Shown piece after piece: positions 1-8,913 of a stretch of DNA of 64,000 bases (its first letter is position 1; every line of letters starts with the position of its first letter). The position numbers and the translations under genes are program-made. Under the pieces are notes generated by a model. The model ran no database searches. It had not been told where the DNA came from and was given only the letters and a program-made list of their open reading frames with translations. The DNA comes from Arthrobacter sp. Y81 (GTDB taxonomy: Bacteria > Actinomycetota > Actinomycetes > Actinomycetales > Micrococcaceae): the NCBI RefSeq assembly GCF_002929335.1, contig NZ_PJIL01000005.1, forward strand, positions 1-64,000. Reading direction: 5' to 3'.

Positions 1-123
1 CGGCCACTGGCCCCCACCGGCAATATCAATGGCCCCGAAAGGCAATATCGGGTGGCTTCCAAACCTTCAAATACTCAGTCAGCCGGCCCAGCTCGGGCGG
101 CTGCCCAGACTCCGGCGTCCGGC

Positions 124-1479
124 TCAGGCGGCCGCTTCAACCGTCGCCTTTTCCGTGGCCGTCATCTCCGGCGGTGCCGCCTTGAAACCGCGGGTGATCA
201 GGGCCAGGACCACGATGCCGAGCACCAGCCAGGACACTCCCAGCGTAATCGCGTTGCTGTCCAGCTGGGAGAGCAGGTAGGCGCAGATAATGGCTCCGAC
301 TACGGGGACCACCACGTAGGACACAGGGTTCAGCTGGTGCCCGGCACGGCGCTGGCGCACGTAGTGGAACACCACCGAGGCGTTGACCAGGGTGAAGGCG
401 GTGAAAGCGCCGAAGTTGATGAACGAGGTGGAGGTGGCCACGTCCAGGAAGACCGCGATCAGTCCCACCATGCCGGTGACGATCAGGTTCACCACCGGGG
501 TGTGGAACTTCGCGCTGAGCCGGCCGAACACCGCCTTGGGCAGGACCGAGTCCCGGCCCATCGCGTACAGCAGGCGGGAGGCGCTGGCCTGCGCGGCGAG
601 GCCGGAGGCGAACTGCGCCACCACCAGGCCGGCCAGGAACACGGCGCCGAAGAACTGCCCGCCGATCTGGAGTGCGATGGAGCTGGCCGCGGAGGCCGAG
701 TCCTCGAACACCCCGCCGGGGTGGACCAGCTGGGTCACGTAGGAAACAGTCACGAAGATACCGCCGCCGATCAGGGCGATGAGCATGATGGCGCGGGGCA
801 TGTTCTTCCGCGGTTCTATGGTCTCCTCGGTGAGGGTGGTGACGGCGTCGAACCCGAGGAACGAGTATGCGGCGATGGCGGCGCCGGCGGAGATGGTGGC
901 GATGCTGGAGGTGTCGTTGAAGAACGGCTGGGTGCTGGCCAGGCCGCCGCCGCCGGAGGTGGACACCACGTTGCCGATGGACAGCGCCACAAAGAACACG
1001 ATGACCAGCAGCTGGAACGCCATCAGCACGTAGTTGGCCTTGTCCGCCACCTTGATGCCCAGGATGTTCAGCACAGTGGTGATGAGGATGAAGCCCACGA
1101 TCCAGACTCCAATGGGGATCCCGGGGAACTGCGCGGTCAAGTAGGAGCCGCCGATGAGCCAGATGACCATGGGCAGGAAGAGGTAGTCCAGCAGGATGGC
1201 CCAGCCCACCAGGAACCCCACCCTGGGATCGATGGACCGGCGGACGTAGGTGTAGGCGGAGCCGGCCACGGGATACGCGATGGCCATCCGGCCGTAGCTG
1301 TGCGCCGTGAACAGCATGGCGACCATGGCCACCAGGTAGGCGGCCGGTGATGCGCCGCCGGTGGTTTCGGCGATGATGCCGAAGATCCCCAGGACGATCA
1401 GCGGGGTCAGGTACGCCAGTCCGAACAGGACCAGGCTGGGCAGTTTCAGCGTGCGGGTGAGCGTGGGTGAAATTGTCAC
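124..1479 (-). CDS. APC-superfamily permease, PuuP-like (putrescine/amino-acid importer)
   Basis: A 451-residue polytopic membrane protein with about 12 hydrophobic segments along its whole length. The motif SYGRMAIAYPVAGSAYTYVR (TM2-3 region) followed by GWAILLDYLFLP is typical of the PuuP-like branch of APC amine and amino-acid importers; that assignment is family knowledge and the substrate is not proven. I chose the GTG at 1479 because AAGGAA lies nine bases upstream, just behind the nitrilase stop codon; longer readings would run into the upstream gene. It follows the amidohydrolase by 10 bp, so the two are almost certainly co-transcribed from the regulator-controlled promoter near 2.4 kb. 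The likely job is uptake of an amine or amide that the neighbouring enzyme hydrolyses. Confidence 0.87.
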   Translation of the reverse strand: MTISPTLTRTLKLPSLVLFGLAYLTPLIVLGIFGIIAETTGGASPAAYLVAMVAMLFTAHSYGRMAIAYPVAGSAYTYVRRSIDPRVGFLVGWAILLDYLFLPMVIWLIGGSYLTAQFPGIPIGVWIVGFILITTVLNILGIKVADKANYVLMAFQLLVIVFFVALSIGNVVSTSGGGGLASTQPFFNDTSSIATISAGAAIAAYSFLGFDAVTTLTEETIEPRKNMPRAIMLIALIGGGIFVTVSYVTQLVHPGGVFEDSASAASSIALQIGGQFFGAVFLAGLVVAQFASGLAAQASASRLLYAMGRDSVLPKAVFGRLSAKFHTPVVNLIVTGMVGLIAVFLDVATSTSFINFGAFTAFTLVNASVVFHYVRQRRAGHQLNPVSYVVVPVVGAIICAYLLSQLDSNAITLGVSWLVLGIVVLALITRGFKAAPPEMTATEKATVEAAA

Positions 1480-1489
1480 GGGTTGTTCC

Positions 1490-2368
1490 TTAGGCGTTGA
1501 AGGTCTGGGGAGCCCAGGTGGCCGGGCTGATCCGGCCCTGGTAGACGGGCAGTTCGACGGCGTCCTCGCCGTCGCGGAACTGGGACCACGGGCGGTTGAG
1601 GTTCTCGGTGCCGTGCGTTCGGACGTGTTCCACGGCGGCAAGGTCCAGTTCCGCCGTGAGCAGCACGGGCGCGTCGTCGGGGGCCTCGGCCAGGGTGTTG
1701 CCCTCCGGGTCGACAATGATGCTCAGGCCCTTGCCGGTGGGACCGGCGCAGTTGACGCTGACCACAAAGACCTGGTTCACGATGGCGTTTGCCTTGGCGA
1801 GCACCAGCTCCTGCCGGCGGTCCGGCGTCGTGGTTTTCACGACATTGAGGATCACCTCGGCGCCCATCCAGGCGAGCTGGCGGGAGACCTCCGGGAACCA
1901 TGCGTCGTAGCAGATGTTCAGGCCCACCCTGCCGATGCCGGCCAGGTCCACGGTGGTGAACCGGTCGCCGGGGTCGTAGGGCTCGAACGGGCGCCAGGGG
2001 AAGACCTTCCGGTAGTAGCCGGCGAGCTCTCCCTCCGGGGACAGGACCAGCTGGGTGTTGAACAGCTGTCCCTCCGGGCCGCGCTCGCACACGCTGCCCG
2101 GCACGAGCCAGATGCCAAGGTCCGCGGCGAGCTGCCGGAGCTCCTTGACCCGGGGACCGTCCAGAGGTTCCGCGGAAGCCTGCAGCATTTCGGTGCGCTG
2201 CTGGTCGGGTTCCGAGTCCGCGAACAGGTGCAGTTCCGGGAAGACGATGAGCTTGCTGTGCGGCTGGACGGCGAGGGCGGCTTTGACCTCGTCCGCGAAG
2301 GCCGAGACGGGTTCGCCGATGAGCCGGGGCCGGGCCTGGGCGGCGATGAGGGGAAGAGTGCGTTGCAT
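1490..2368 (-). CDS. Nitrilase-family carbon-nitrogen hydrolase (amidase)
   Basis: A 292-residue cytoplasmic hydrolase of the nitrilase superfamily. The three catalytic residues are visible in standard spacing: Glu45 in VFPEL, Lys121 in YYRKVFP and Cys153 in NICYDAWFPE. Length and the C-terminal alpha-beta-beta-alpha pattern fit a stand-alone amidase branch rather than a true nitrilase or a glutaminase domain. It hydrolyses a C-N bond, most likely an amide or carbamoyl amine. With a PuuP-like permease 10 bp downstream, a polyamine-derived amide such as N-carbamoylputrescine is conceivable but unproven. It is the first gene of the leftward operon; its start faces the GntR gene across an operator-like inverted repeat. 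Confidence 0.88.
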   Translation of the reverse strand: MQRTLPLIAAQARPRLIGEPVSAFADEVKAALAVQPHSKLIVFPELHLFADSEPDQQRTEMLQASAEPLDGPRVKELRQLAADLGIWLVPGSVCERGPEGQLFNTQLVLSPEGELAGYYRKVFPWRPFEPYDPGDRFTTVDLAGIGRVGLNICYDAWFPEVSRQLAWMGAEVILNVVKTTTPDRRQELVLAKANAIVNQVFVVSVNCAGPTGKGLSIIVDPEGNTLAEAPDDAPVLLTAELDLAAVEHVRTHGTENLNRPWSQFRDGEDAVELPVYQGRISPATWAPQTFNA

Positions 2369-2390
2369 GGTGTTCTCCGCGTTGGGGATG

Positions 2391-2422
2391 TGATCTGGAC
2401 TATATTAGATCAGAATGATCTA
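2391..2422. promoter_or_regulatory. Operator-like inverted repeats between amidohydrolase operon and GntR gene
   Basis: TAGATCA-GAA-TGATCTA at 2406-2422 is a perfect 7-bp inverted repeat, and a further half-site TGATCT sits at 2391-2396 so that it also pairs with the TAGATCA arm. The repeats lie between the divergent start codons and are the natural binding site for the adjacent GntR protein. An ATG at 2415 lies inside the repeat, which argues against that start for the regulator gene. Confidence 0.65.
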
Positions 2423-2441
2423 TTTATGGGAAGAGGGGCAG

Positions 2442-3230
2442 ATGGGCCGTAAAGTAGCGGATATGACCCGTCAGCTGGAGGACAACGCCGACACCTCGCC
2501 CATCGGCGCCGGCAGGCTGGCCGGCATCGACCGGCGCAGCGCCATCGACGCCGTGCGGTTGCGGATCGGTATGGCGATTTCGCTGGGGCTGCTGAAACCG
2601 GGCGAGCGACTTCCCGATCAGGAGGACGTGGCCCTGGGCCTGTCGGTCAGCCCGATCACCGCGCGACGCGCACTGGCGAGCCTGGCGGAACAGGGTGTGG
2701 TGGTCCGCCGCCGCGGCCGGGCCGGCGGAACCTTCGTGGCGGATGAGCCTCCGCAGAGCGTGCTGGCCGAGCTCTCGGCTTCACCGGCCGAGTCCCAGGC
2801 TGTGAACCGGATGGTGGACCGAAGGCTGCTGTTCGAATGCGCGGTGACGCATTACGCGACGCTCAACGCCACGGCGGAGCAGCTCGATGAGCTCGACCGG
2901 CTGATCCGCGAGATGGCTGAGTCGTCGGACTGGTCGGACTACCACCAGGCTGACGAGCAGTTCCACCAACTGGTGGGCACGGCGTCAGGGCTGGGGACCG
3001 CCGTCGAGGCTTATCACGAGGCCCTGGCCGAGCTCTATGAGTACTTCATCCCGTACCCCATCGAACTGCTGCACAAATCGAACTGCGACCATGTGGCCTT
3101 GGTGGCGGCCCTGCGCGCCGGCGATGTCCAGGGGGCGGTGGAGGTCTCGCGCAAGCACGTCGACATCCTGCACCGGACGATGTTTATGGGGCTGGCGCCG
3201 GGCGGAGCCAAAGTCGACTTGTCTCACTGA
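2442..3230 (+). CDS. GntR-family transcriptional regulator (FadR/FCD subfamily)
   Basis: About 262 residues. Residues roughly 30-95 form a winged helix-turn-helix (the segment SVSPITARRALASLAEQGVV is the recognition region), followed by an all-helical FCD effector domain with the acidic and histidine residues usual for metal or carboxylate binding. I prefer the ATG at 2442, preceded by GAGGGG, over an upstream ATG at 2415 that lies within the operator palindrome. It is transcribed away from the amidohydrolase/permease pair and probably represses it until a small acid or amine effector binds; this is inference from arrangement. Confidence 0.85.
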   Translation: MGRKVADMTRQLEDNADTSPIGAGRLAGIDRRSAIDAVRLRIGMAISLGLLKPGERLPDQEDVALGLSVSPITARRALASLAEQGVVVRRRGRAGGTFVADEPPQSVLAELSASPAESQAVNRMVDRRLLFECAVTHYATLNATAEQLDELDRLIREMAESSDWSDYHQADEQFHQLVGTASGLGTAVEAYHEALAELYEYFIPYPIELLHKSNCDHVALVAALRAGDVQGAVEVSRKHVDILHRTMFMGLAPGGAKVDLSH

Positions 3231-3355
3231 CTAACGTGTTGACTCCCGATGCTTGGCTCCTACCGTAGATCTACTGGCGGCGGTCGTATGGCCGATCACC
3301 TGATAGTGAGTTTGCTTTTCGCGTGAAGTGTGCTTATCCCGGCAGCCACCACACC

Positions 3356-3376
3356 TTTCACACACTGTGTGCGAAA
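3356..3376. promoter_or_regulatory. 21-bp near-perfect palindrome upstream of an unknown gene
   Basis: The sequence from 3356 to 3376 (TTTCACACA-C-T-GTGTGCGAAA type) matches its own reverse complement at nine of ten base pairs around a centre at 3366. It lies about 33 bp upstream of the ATG at 3409, where an operator or promoter element is expected. No regulator is adjacent. Confidence 0.45.
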
Positions 3377-3408
3377 TGTGCTCATGTATCTGGAATATAG
3401 TCTTCGCT

Positions 3409-4185
3409 ATGGACTGGAGAGCACTTTTGGGTGAGGTAGACAAATTTGGGAAGGATTACCCCGGTCTAGTTGCCGTGGCGGCCCTCGCGGCCTCCGTCGT
3501 CGTTCCCATCGGCTGGGACTTGCTTAAAGGGCAGATCGCCAAGGCGCAGAGTCGCCCTAGGCCAAAGACTGGCCGATTAGCAGGAGTTATTTATGCGATC
3601 GGTCGTTGGTTCAGGATGATGGGGAAACGTCTCATAACCGATTCCGAATCGCTGGCCGCAGACAATCTCGAACTCAGCAATCAGAACACGTCCCTGTCCA
3701 GCGGCCTTCGAGCTGTCCAAAAGGAACTCACCCAAGTAAGGGCGCAGGCGGTGGCACGTAAACAGAGCAACAATGCTTTGACAGACGATCTGGCAGCTGA
3801 AAAAGCGGAAACCGAGAGGCTAGGGAAAGAAATTCTTCGGGCTCGGGGAACCGATCATAAGGCGAATCAAGAGTCGTTTGCACTGCTCCGTCCAGTACCT
3901 GTTCCACAACCAGTGTGGCTTATCAAGAAGGCCATACGCGATGGCTACTTGGATTTTCAAAACGTTGGCGGCGGAAAAGCTACCGCAGTCAGCGTGGACA
4001 CGAATTACCCCATAGACGCCACCCTTGTCGACGCTTACTTCGACGCCGTTGGTACCAAATTCACGAGTACCTTTGCTATCGAGCCTCCCAGGGTGCGAGA
4101 AGAGCCCGACCTCGAGTACACCGTGTCGTGGGTGGACGAATCCGGCAAGCACCAGACCACAACAAAGAAAGCAGCCGAACGCTGA
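3409..4185 (+). CDS. Hypothetical membrane-anchored coiled-coil protein
   Basis: I do not recognise this 258-residue protein. Visible features: one hydrophobic segment near residues 17-35 (VAVAALAASVVVPIGW), a basic juxtamembrane stretch, a long heptad-patterned coiled coil at about residues 80-150 rich in Leu, Gln, Lys and Glu, and a C-terminal beta-rich segment ending in charged residues. The ATG at 3409 is chosen because it begins the consistent coding pattern and follows a palindrome and AT-rich region; an in-frame start further upstream would overlap the palindrome. Base composition is clearly less GC-rich than the neighbours, suggesting horizontal origin. Function unknown; a scaffold or envelope role is only a guess. 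Confidence 0.6.
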   Translation: MDWRALLGEVDKFGKDYPGLVAVAALAASVVVPIGWDLLKGQIAKAQSRPRPKTGRLAGVIYAIGRWFRMMGKRLITDSESLAADNLELSNQNTSLSSGLRAVQKELTQVRAQAVARKQSNNALTDDLAAEKAETERLGKEILRARGTDHKANQESFALLRPVPVPQPVWLIKKAIRDGYLDFQNVGGGKATAVSVDTNYPIDATLVDAYFDAVGTKFTSTFAIEPPRVREEPDLEYTVSWVDESGKHQTTTKKAAER

Positions 4186-4542
4186 GTTGAAGCGGGAGCT
4201 ATCGGCTCTCGTCCGTACCATTGCCGGCTCGGCAAGGTGCAGGAAGACCCAACGAAGATGGACGAATGGCGGCAGCCAACGGGCTTCCGTACAACAATCC
4301 CGCGTGGGTACAGGAAGCGCTGACAACCTCCTGAAAAACAATTAGCCCGTATCCGAAAGGGGGAGCTAAGCAAAACAGGGAAACCTGTTCAATCGCTCCA
4401 GGGTAAACTCCCCGCCCTCTGTTGATGTCCTCGAGGAGCACTGGCGTGCCCCTAGATGGATCCTCCGCCGGACGTTTGGGTTGCGGCCGAGTCTTCAGTG
4501 ATTAAGACGTCCCTGCCTGGTGCCACCTCGTCGTCGCAGGAG
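4186..4542. other. Non-coding stretch between two convergent unknown genes
   Basis: No convincing reading frame. Small inverted repeats occur at 4221-4235 (TTGCC-ggctc-GGCAA) and 4374-4389 (AACAGG-gaaa-CCTGTT); either may act as a weak terminator for the gene ending at 4185, but neither has a clear T-run. Confidence 0.5.
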
Positions 4543-5370
4543 TCAGGCTGGAGGGGTCCAGTTGTGCCTCGCGTCATCCCACACTGTCACCGATTTCGGC
4601 TTGGCCTCCGGGGGCGAGACCGGTGAGCTTTGGAAGAAAGCTGTCACAGCCTGATTAAGTGACCCAATAGCGTGTTGTGCCACCGTTTCATCGTTCGTCG
4701 TAACGACGGCAGTGAGCGAACGATCACCGTCAACTATCGACATGTTGATAACAGTAGGTGCTTCTACGTTCCCACCGATGGGTGTTCTGCGCTGACTGAA
4801 CAGCTTCTTTATGCCATCCCAAACAACGTTTGGCGCCATTGACTGCAGAAAGGGATACACGATCTCGATGAAGATCTGAGGGTCAGGCATAAAGCCGAAC
4901 TGATAGGCACGCTCAACTTGAATCAGGTCCCGACCAACGCCTTGCATGATCAGTTGCTCCTCCGCCTCAATGAGAGCATCATCGGCGAACCAGGCATGGT
5001 CAGCGCTGAGCCGCATCATGGCACCATCGTTGGGCGTCCCGTTCTGGTCACGCGCGAGCGGAGTTGCGAGTGTTGTCGACATCCCGGGACGCGACTCAAG
5101 CCACTGAACGTCTTCCTCATGAAGCTCGGCACGAAACCTCAGTTCGTCAATGCCGTCACGGCGGCTCTCCACAAACGCTTCGAAACTTCGTATTCGGATC
5201 GGTTTGGACAGGTCGTGATCCATGTGCCAGGGAATCCCACCGGTATTTATTTGCTGCGCCAAGGACCTCAACATTTCGGTCGGGATAGAAACACCACTGT
5301 AAGCGTCGATTGGCTCGCTAGTCATGAGCGTCCCGTAGATTGTTTGCCATTCTGAATCTGTCATGGGCAA
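4543..5370 (-). CDS. Hypothetical protein with possible HK97 prohead-protease-like N-terminal fold
   Basis: A 275-residue protein I cannot assign with certainty. The N-terminal half reads like the S78/U35 prohead-protease pattern: IPWHMDHDLSKPIRI (His52) around residues 46-60, a following beta-hairpin, then PGMSTTLATPL with Ser98 at about the position where such enzymes carry a catalytic serine. The C-terminal half (after about residue 150) has an FIEIVYPFLQ segment and a beta-rich tail. No portal, capsid or terminase gene is nearby, so it is not part of an intact prophage. An alternative start is the ATG six bases downstream (MTDSEW). Composition is lower in GC than the surrounding genes. 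Product function unknown. Confidence 0.55.
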   Translation of the reverse strand: MPMTDSEWQTIYGTLMTSEPIDAYSGVSIPTEMLRSLAQQINTGGIPWHMDHDLSKPIRIRSFEAFVESRRDGIDELRFRAELHEEDVQWLESRPGMSTTLATPLARDQNGTPNDGAMMRLSADHAWFADDALIEAEEQLIMQGVGRDLIQVERAYQFGFMPDPQIFIEIVYPFLQSMAPNVVWDGIKKLFSQRRTPIGGNVEAPTVINMSIVDGDRSLTAVVTTNDETVAQHAIGSLNQAVTAFFQSSPVSPPEAKPKSVTVWDDARHNWTPPA

Positions 5371-5557
5371 ATCATCTCATTTGGGCCCCACGACGGAATT
5401 AGCTCCGTGACATCGCACAACTCCACGGCCCGTGCCGTTCATCAGCTAGAGGCAACGTGTAACTTGTCTCGCTTGAGCGTCTCGCAGGTGGCTGTGAATT
5501 TGGGTGTAGCAGGAGAACCGTACCGTGCCCGCCAAGGTGACTGGACTGGACGAATGC

Positions 5558-5593
5558 GAAGGGCGCGCCCGGCCAGACCGGACCGCGCCCTTC
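5558..5593. terminator. GC-rich hairpin, likely terminator of permease operon
   Basis: GAAGGGCGCG at 5558-5567 pairs perfectly with CGCGCCCTTC at 5584-5593 around a 16-base loop, about 40 bp beyond the stop codon of the leftward permease gene. There is no clear T-run, which is common in high-GC actinobacteria. Confidence 0.6.
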
Positions 5594-5631
5594 GTGTGCC
5601 GTGAACCCGAGGAGGGGTCGAAGCGGCTGGT

Positions 5632-7044
5632 TCAGTCGATAAGAACCGGCTGCTTGGCACTATCCGAAGACTCGACAACCGGTGCAACGTTCCCCGACCG
5701 GTGGTGGAGCCAGTTCGCCACCGCCAGAAGCGCCACGAGTGCGAACGTGCTCAGGAGCTGGGGACGGGAGTCCTCGCCGACGAAGCCCACCGTGAAGATC
5801 GCGGCGAGGATGACCAGACCAAACACCGTGAGCCACGGGAAGCCGGGCATCCGCAGGGGAAGCTCCGCCCCCTCGCGGTCGGCGCGGAGGCGCAGCGCGA
5901 GCTGGGCGAGGAGCCCGGACGTCCACACCAGCAGGCACGTCGAACCCACGATATTGAGCAGGACGGGAAGGACCTTCTCCGGGAAAGCCAACTCCAGCAC
6001 AACCGTGACAACGCCGAAAGCGACGCTGGCCAGGACTGCGACAACCGGGACACGCGCCTTGGACACCGAGGCAAGCAGGCGTGGTGCTTCTCCCCGCTCC
6101 GCGAGGGAGTACGCCATCCGTGACGCACCGTAGAGGTTGGCGTTGAGGGCGGAGAGCAGCGCTGCGACGGCCACCAGGGTGATGGCGGTGGCTGCGCCGG
6201 GCATGCCGGCGGCCTCCAACACCGCGGCGAACGGGCTCTTCAGCCCCGCCGAACCTACGGGAACAACAGCCGCGATAACGAAGATTGCACCGATGTAGAA
6301 GACCAGGATGCGCCACAGCACCGTGCGGACCGCTTTCTTCACGCTGCGGGCAGGCTCGGCGGTCTCAGCTGCCGCCACGGAAACGATCTCGGTGCCGCCG
6401 AACGCGAAAGCCACCACGAAGAGTGCCGTGGCGATCCCGGCGAAACCGTCGGGCGCGAATCCGTCGCCGGTGAAGTTGGCCAGGCCCGGCGACTGCACGC
6501 CCGGCAGCCAGCCGAAGAGCAGGGCAGCACCCACCAGGAGGAACCCGACGATTGCCGCCACCTTGAGCAGGGCGAACCAGAACTCGAACTCACCGAAGTT
6601 CTTCACACTGGTGAGGTTCACAGCGGTGAGCACAACAATGAACACGAAGGCCATCAGCCACACCGGCAGGGCCGGGAAGATGGTGGCCAGCAGTCCTGCA
6701 GCACCGAGCGCTTCGGCCGCGATGACCACCACGAGCTGCAGCCACCAGAGCCAGCCCACCGTGGCACCGGCCACCGGCCCGTAGGCCTTGGCGGTATAGA
6801 CGGAGAAGGCACCGCTGTCCGGGTTGGCGGCAGCCATCTCGCCGAGGGCCCACATCACCAGGATGATGAGGGTGCCAGCCACGAGGTAGGAGATCAGAAC
6901 GGCCGGGCCGGCAGCCTGGATGCCGGCGCCGGAGCCGATGAAGAGGCCCGCGCCGATGGCGCTTCCGAGCCCCATCATGGTGAGCTGGCGGGGTTTGAGT
7001 GCGGCGCCCAGTGCGCGGCCAGACGTCATTGTCTGTTGTTCCAT
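5632..7044 (-). CDS. Amino-acid permease (APC/AAT family)
   Basis: 470 residues with about 12 transmembrane segments. The N-terminal signature RQLTMMGLGSAIGAGLFIGS and the motif GEMAAANPDSGAFSVY are classic for the AAT family (GABA, aromatic amino-acid or proline permeases), which import amino acids by proton symport. AGAGGA precedes the ATG at 7044 at good spacing. It lies 54 bp downstream of a HisC-like aminotransferase on the same strand and is probably co-transcribed with it, so the cargo is likely the aminotransferase substrate. A hairpin follows the gene at 5558-5593. Confidence 0.88.
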   Translation of the reverse strand: MEQQTMTSGRALGAALKPRQLTMMGLGSAIGAGLFIGSGAGIQAAGPAVLISYLVAGTLIILVMWALGEMAAANPDSGAFSVYTAKAYGPVAGATVGWLWWLQLVVVIAAEALGAAGLLATIFPALPVWLMAFVFIVVLTAVNLTSVKNFGEFEFWFALLKVAAIVGFLLVGAALLFGWLPGVQSPGLANFTGDGFAPDGFAGIATALFVVAFAFGGTEIVSVAAAETAEPARSVKKAVRTVLWRILVFYIGAIFVIAAVVPVGSAGLKSPFAAVLEAAGMPGAATAITLVAVAALLSALNANLYGASRMAYSLAERGEAPRLLASVSKARVPVVAVLASVAFGVVTVVLELAFPEKVLPVLLNIVGSTCLLVWTSGLLAQLALRLRADREGAELPLRMPGFPWLTVFGLVILAAIFTVGFVGEDSRPQLLSTFALVALLAVANWLHHRSGNVAPVVESSDSAKQPVLID

Positions 7045-7098
7045 GGGGAGTCCTCTGGTTGTAGGTGGAACGGATTGAATTTCAGGTCAGTCGGTTTG

Positions 7099-8202
7099 TC
7101 AGGCTGGGTGGGCTTCCAGAAGCCGGAGCACGCGATCGTTCGAAGCGGGGGCGGCAACGGTGATCCGCACGCCGTCGCCCTGGTAGGCCCGGACCAGGAT
7201 GCCGGCGCGGTCAAACGCGTCCACTAGCCTCGCCAGGAGGCGGTCATCCGCACGGATCCACAGGAAGTTGCCCTGGCTCGCCTGCAGTTTCCAGCCCTGG
7301 GCTTCCAGCTGCGCGGCCATCCGGGTGCGCTCCTGCCTGACGGCGGCGACGCGCGCTTCCATCTCCTCCCCGGCGTCCAGCGACGCGATGGCCGCCTTCT
7401 GGGCCAGCGCGCTCACCGAGAAGGGCAGAGCGGTCCGGCGCAGCCCCTCGGCGATGTCCGGCGCTGCCACGGCGTATCCCACGCGCAGGCCGGCGAGTCC
7501 GTAGGCCTTCGAGAAGGTGCGCAGGATGCAGACGTTCGGGTACTGGCGGTACAGCGCCAGGGAATCGGGACCGCTGCCCGCTTCGGCGTATTCCACGTAG
7601 GCCTCGTCGATCACCACGAGGATGTCGGAGCGGACGGATTGCAGGAAGGCCTCGATGCGTTCGTGGCTGATCGGCACGCCGGTCGGGTTGTTGGGGGTGC
7701 AGAGCAGGATGACCTTGGTGCGGGCAGTGACGGCCGCAGCCATGGCATCGAGGTCGTGGCCCTCAGCGCCGTCCAGCGGGATGCGGACCGGCCGGGCGCC
7801 TGCCAGCTCAACCAGGATGGGGTAGGCCTCAAACGAGCGCCACGCGAAGATCACTTCATCTCCGGCGTCGCAAAGTCCGGTGATGATCTGTTGGAGGACG
7901 CCCACGCTGCCGGGTCCCACCGCCACCTCTCCGGCCGTGACGCCGAGGTGGCGGGCAAGCCGTTCGCGGAGTTCGACGGCGGCACTGTCCGGGTAGCGGT
8001 TCATCGTACCGGCCGCTGCGGCCACCGCAGCGGCGGCAGCTGGCAGTGGCTCGTAGTGGCTTTCGTTGCTGGCGAGGGCTGCAATGTCCAGGCCGGCGCT
8101 GCGCCGGCCCGGGACGTAGGGCGGAAGTCCGGCCACGGCGCCACGAAGAGTGGGGAGCGCGGTGTCCGGTGCGGTCAGGAGCTGATCACGGGTCATGAGC
8201 AC
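7099..8202 (-). CDS. HisC-like PLP aminotransferase (probable aromatic amino-acid aminotransferase)
   Basis: 367 residues, class I/II fold type I aminotransferase. Key residues are visible: ASNESHYEP near residue 44 (N-terminal substrate loop), CTPNNPTG at 168-175, IDEAY at 198-202, the Schiff-base Lys232 in RTFSKAYGLAGLR, and Arg240. Length and motifs fit the HisC/Pat branch, in which histidinol-phosphate and phenylalanine/tyrosine transaminases are hard to tell apart. No other his gene is here; an amino-acid permease lies just downstream, an AsnC/Lrp regulator is divergent and a ThDP-dependent 2-oxo-acid enzyme follows it. That context favours an amino-acid catabolic transaminase producing an aryl or branched 2-oxo acid. 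Confidence 0.85.
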   Translation of the reverse strand: MLMTRDQLLTAPDTALPTLRGAVAGLPPYVPGRRSAGLDIAALASNESHYEPLPAAAAAVAAAAGTMNRYPDSAAVELRERLARHLGVTAGEVAVGPGSVGVLQQIITGLCDAGDEVIFAWRSFEAYPILVELAGARPVRIPLDGAEGHDLDAMAAAVTARTKVILLCTPNNPTGVPISHERIEAFLQSVRSDILVVIDEAYVEYAEAGSGPDSLALYRQYPNVCILRTFSKAYGLAGLRVGYAVAAPDIAEGLRRTALPFSVSALAQKAAIASLDAGEEMEARVAAVRQERTRMAAQLEAQGWKLQASQGNFLWIRADDRLLARLVDAFDRAGILVRAYQGDGVRITVAAPASNDRVLRLLEAHPA

Positions 8203-8289
8203 CGATCATGATTGTGACCCGTCCCACAATGCAAGATACCCTCAACCCATTGGGACTTCTGCTCAACTTCTACTGTCTGTGGTGAAAAT

Positions 8290-8793
8290 ATGACCATCCC
8301 GAACCCTCGCACCCTGGATTCCCTCGACGGCAGGATCATCCTGGCCCTCGACAACGATCCCGAAGCCAGCGCCCTGGCACTCTCGCGGACGCTCGGCGTC
8401 GCACGGAACACGGTCCACGCCCGGCTGTCACGGCTCGAGCGCAGCGGCGCCCTCCGCTCCTTCAGCCGGAGGCTGGATCCCGCCGCGCTTGGTTATGACC
8501 TGATGGCCTTCCTCTCGCTGTCCATCAGCCAGACGCGGACAGGTGCGGTGGAAGACGGGCTCGCCGCGATCCCGGAGGTCATCGAGGTGCACGCCACCAC
8601 CGGGGACGCGGACCTCATGGCCAAGGTGGTGGCACGCAGCACGGCCGACCTCTACCGCATCACCAACCAGATCCTGGAAATCGAGGGGATCCAGCGGACC
8701 AGCACGGCCATTTCCGTACTGGAACTCATGCCGCCCCGCTACGACGGCCTCCTGAGCCGGCTCTCCGAGCAGGAAAACCGCCCTTCCAACTAA
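8290..8793 (+). CDS. Lrp/AsnC-family transcriptional regulator
   Basis: 167 residues: an N-terminal winged helix-turn-helix (about residues 10-60, with LSRTLGVARNTVHARLSRLE as recognition helix region) followed by a RAM ligand-binding domain (about residues 70-150) with the usual VHATTGDADLMAKVVA core. Proteins of this family sense amino acids and form octameric discs. It is divergent from the aminotransferase (87 bp between starts) and 120 bp upstream of the ThDP enzyme, so it probably controls both transcription units in response to the amino acid they process. Confidence 0.9.
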   Translation: MTIPNPRTLDSLDGRIILALDNDPEASALALSRTLGVARNTVHARLSRLERSGALRSFSRRLDPAALGYDLMAFLSLSISQTRTGAVEDGLAAIPEVIEVHATTGDADLMAKVVARSTADLYRITNQILEIEGIQRTSTAISVLELMPPRYDGLLSRLSEQENRPSN

Positions 8794-8913
8794 ACGCGGG
8801 TGATGCACACCACAAGTGCGCATATTTTCAGTTGTGACAGACACATCCTGCCAAATATCCCAATCAAACTCGACTCTCTTGCCTATCTGTGAACCAGCCC
8901 ACATGATTCCTGC

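Noticed and set aside
1..123. Repeated GGCAATATC near the left edge
   Set aside because: Two short imperfect copies only, no gene or hairpin to support a feature.
7099..8202. Assigning the gene as hisC of histidine biosynthesis
   Set aside because: No other histidine gene nearby, and permease, Lrp regulator and ThDP enzyme point to amino-acid catabolism.
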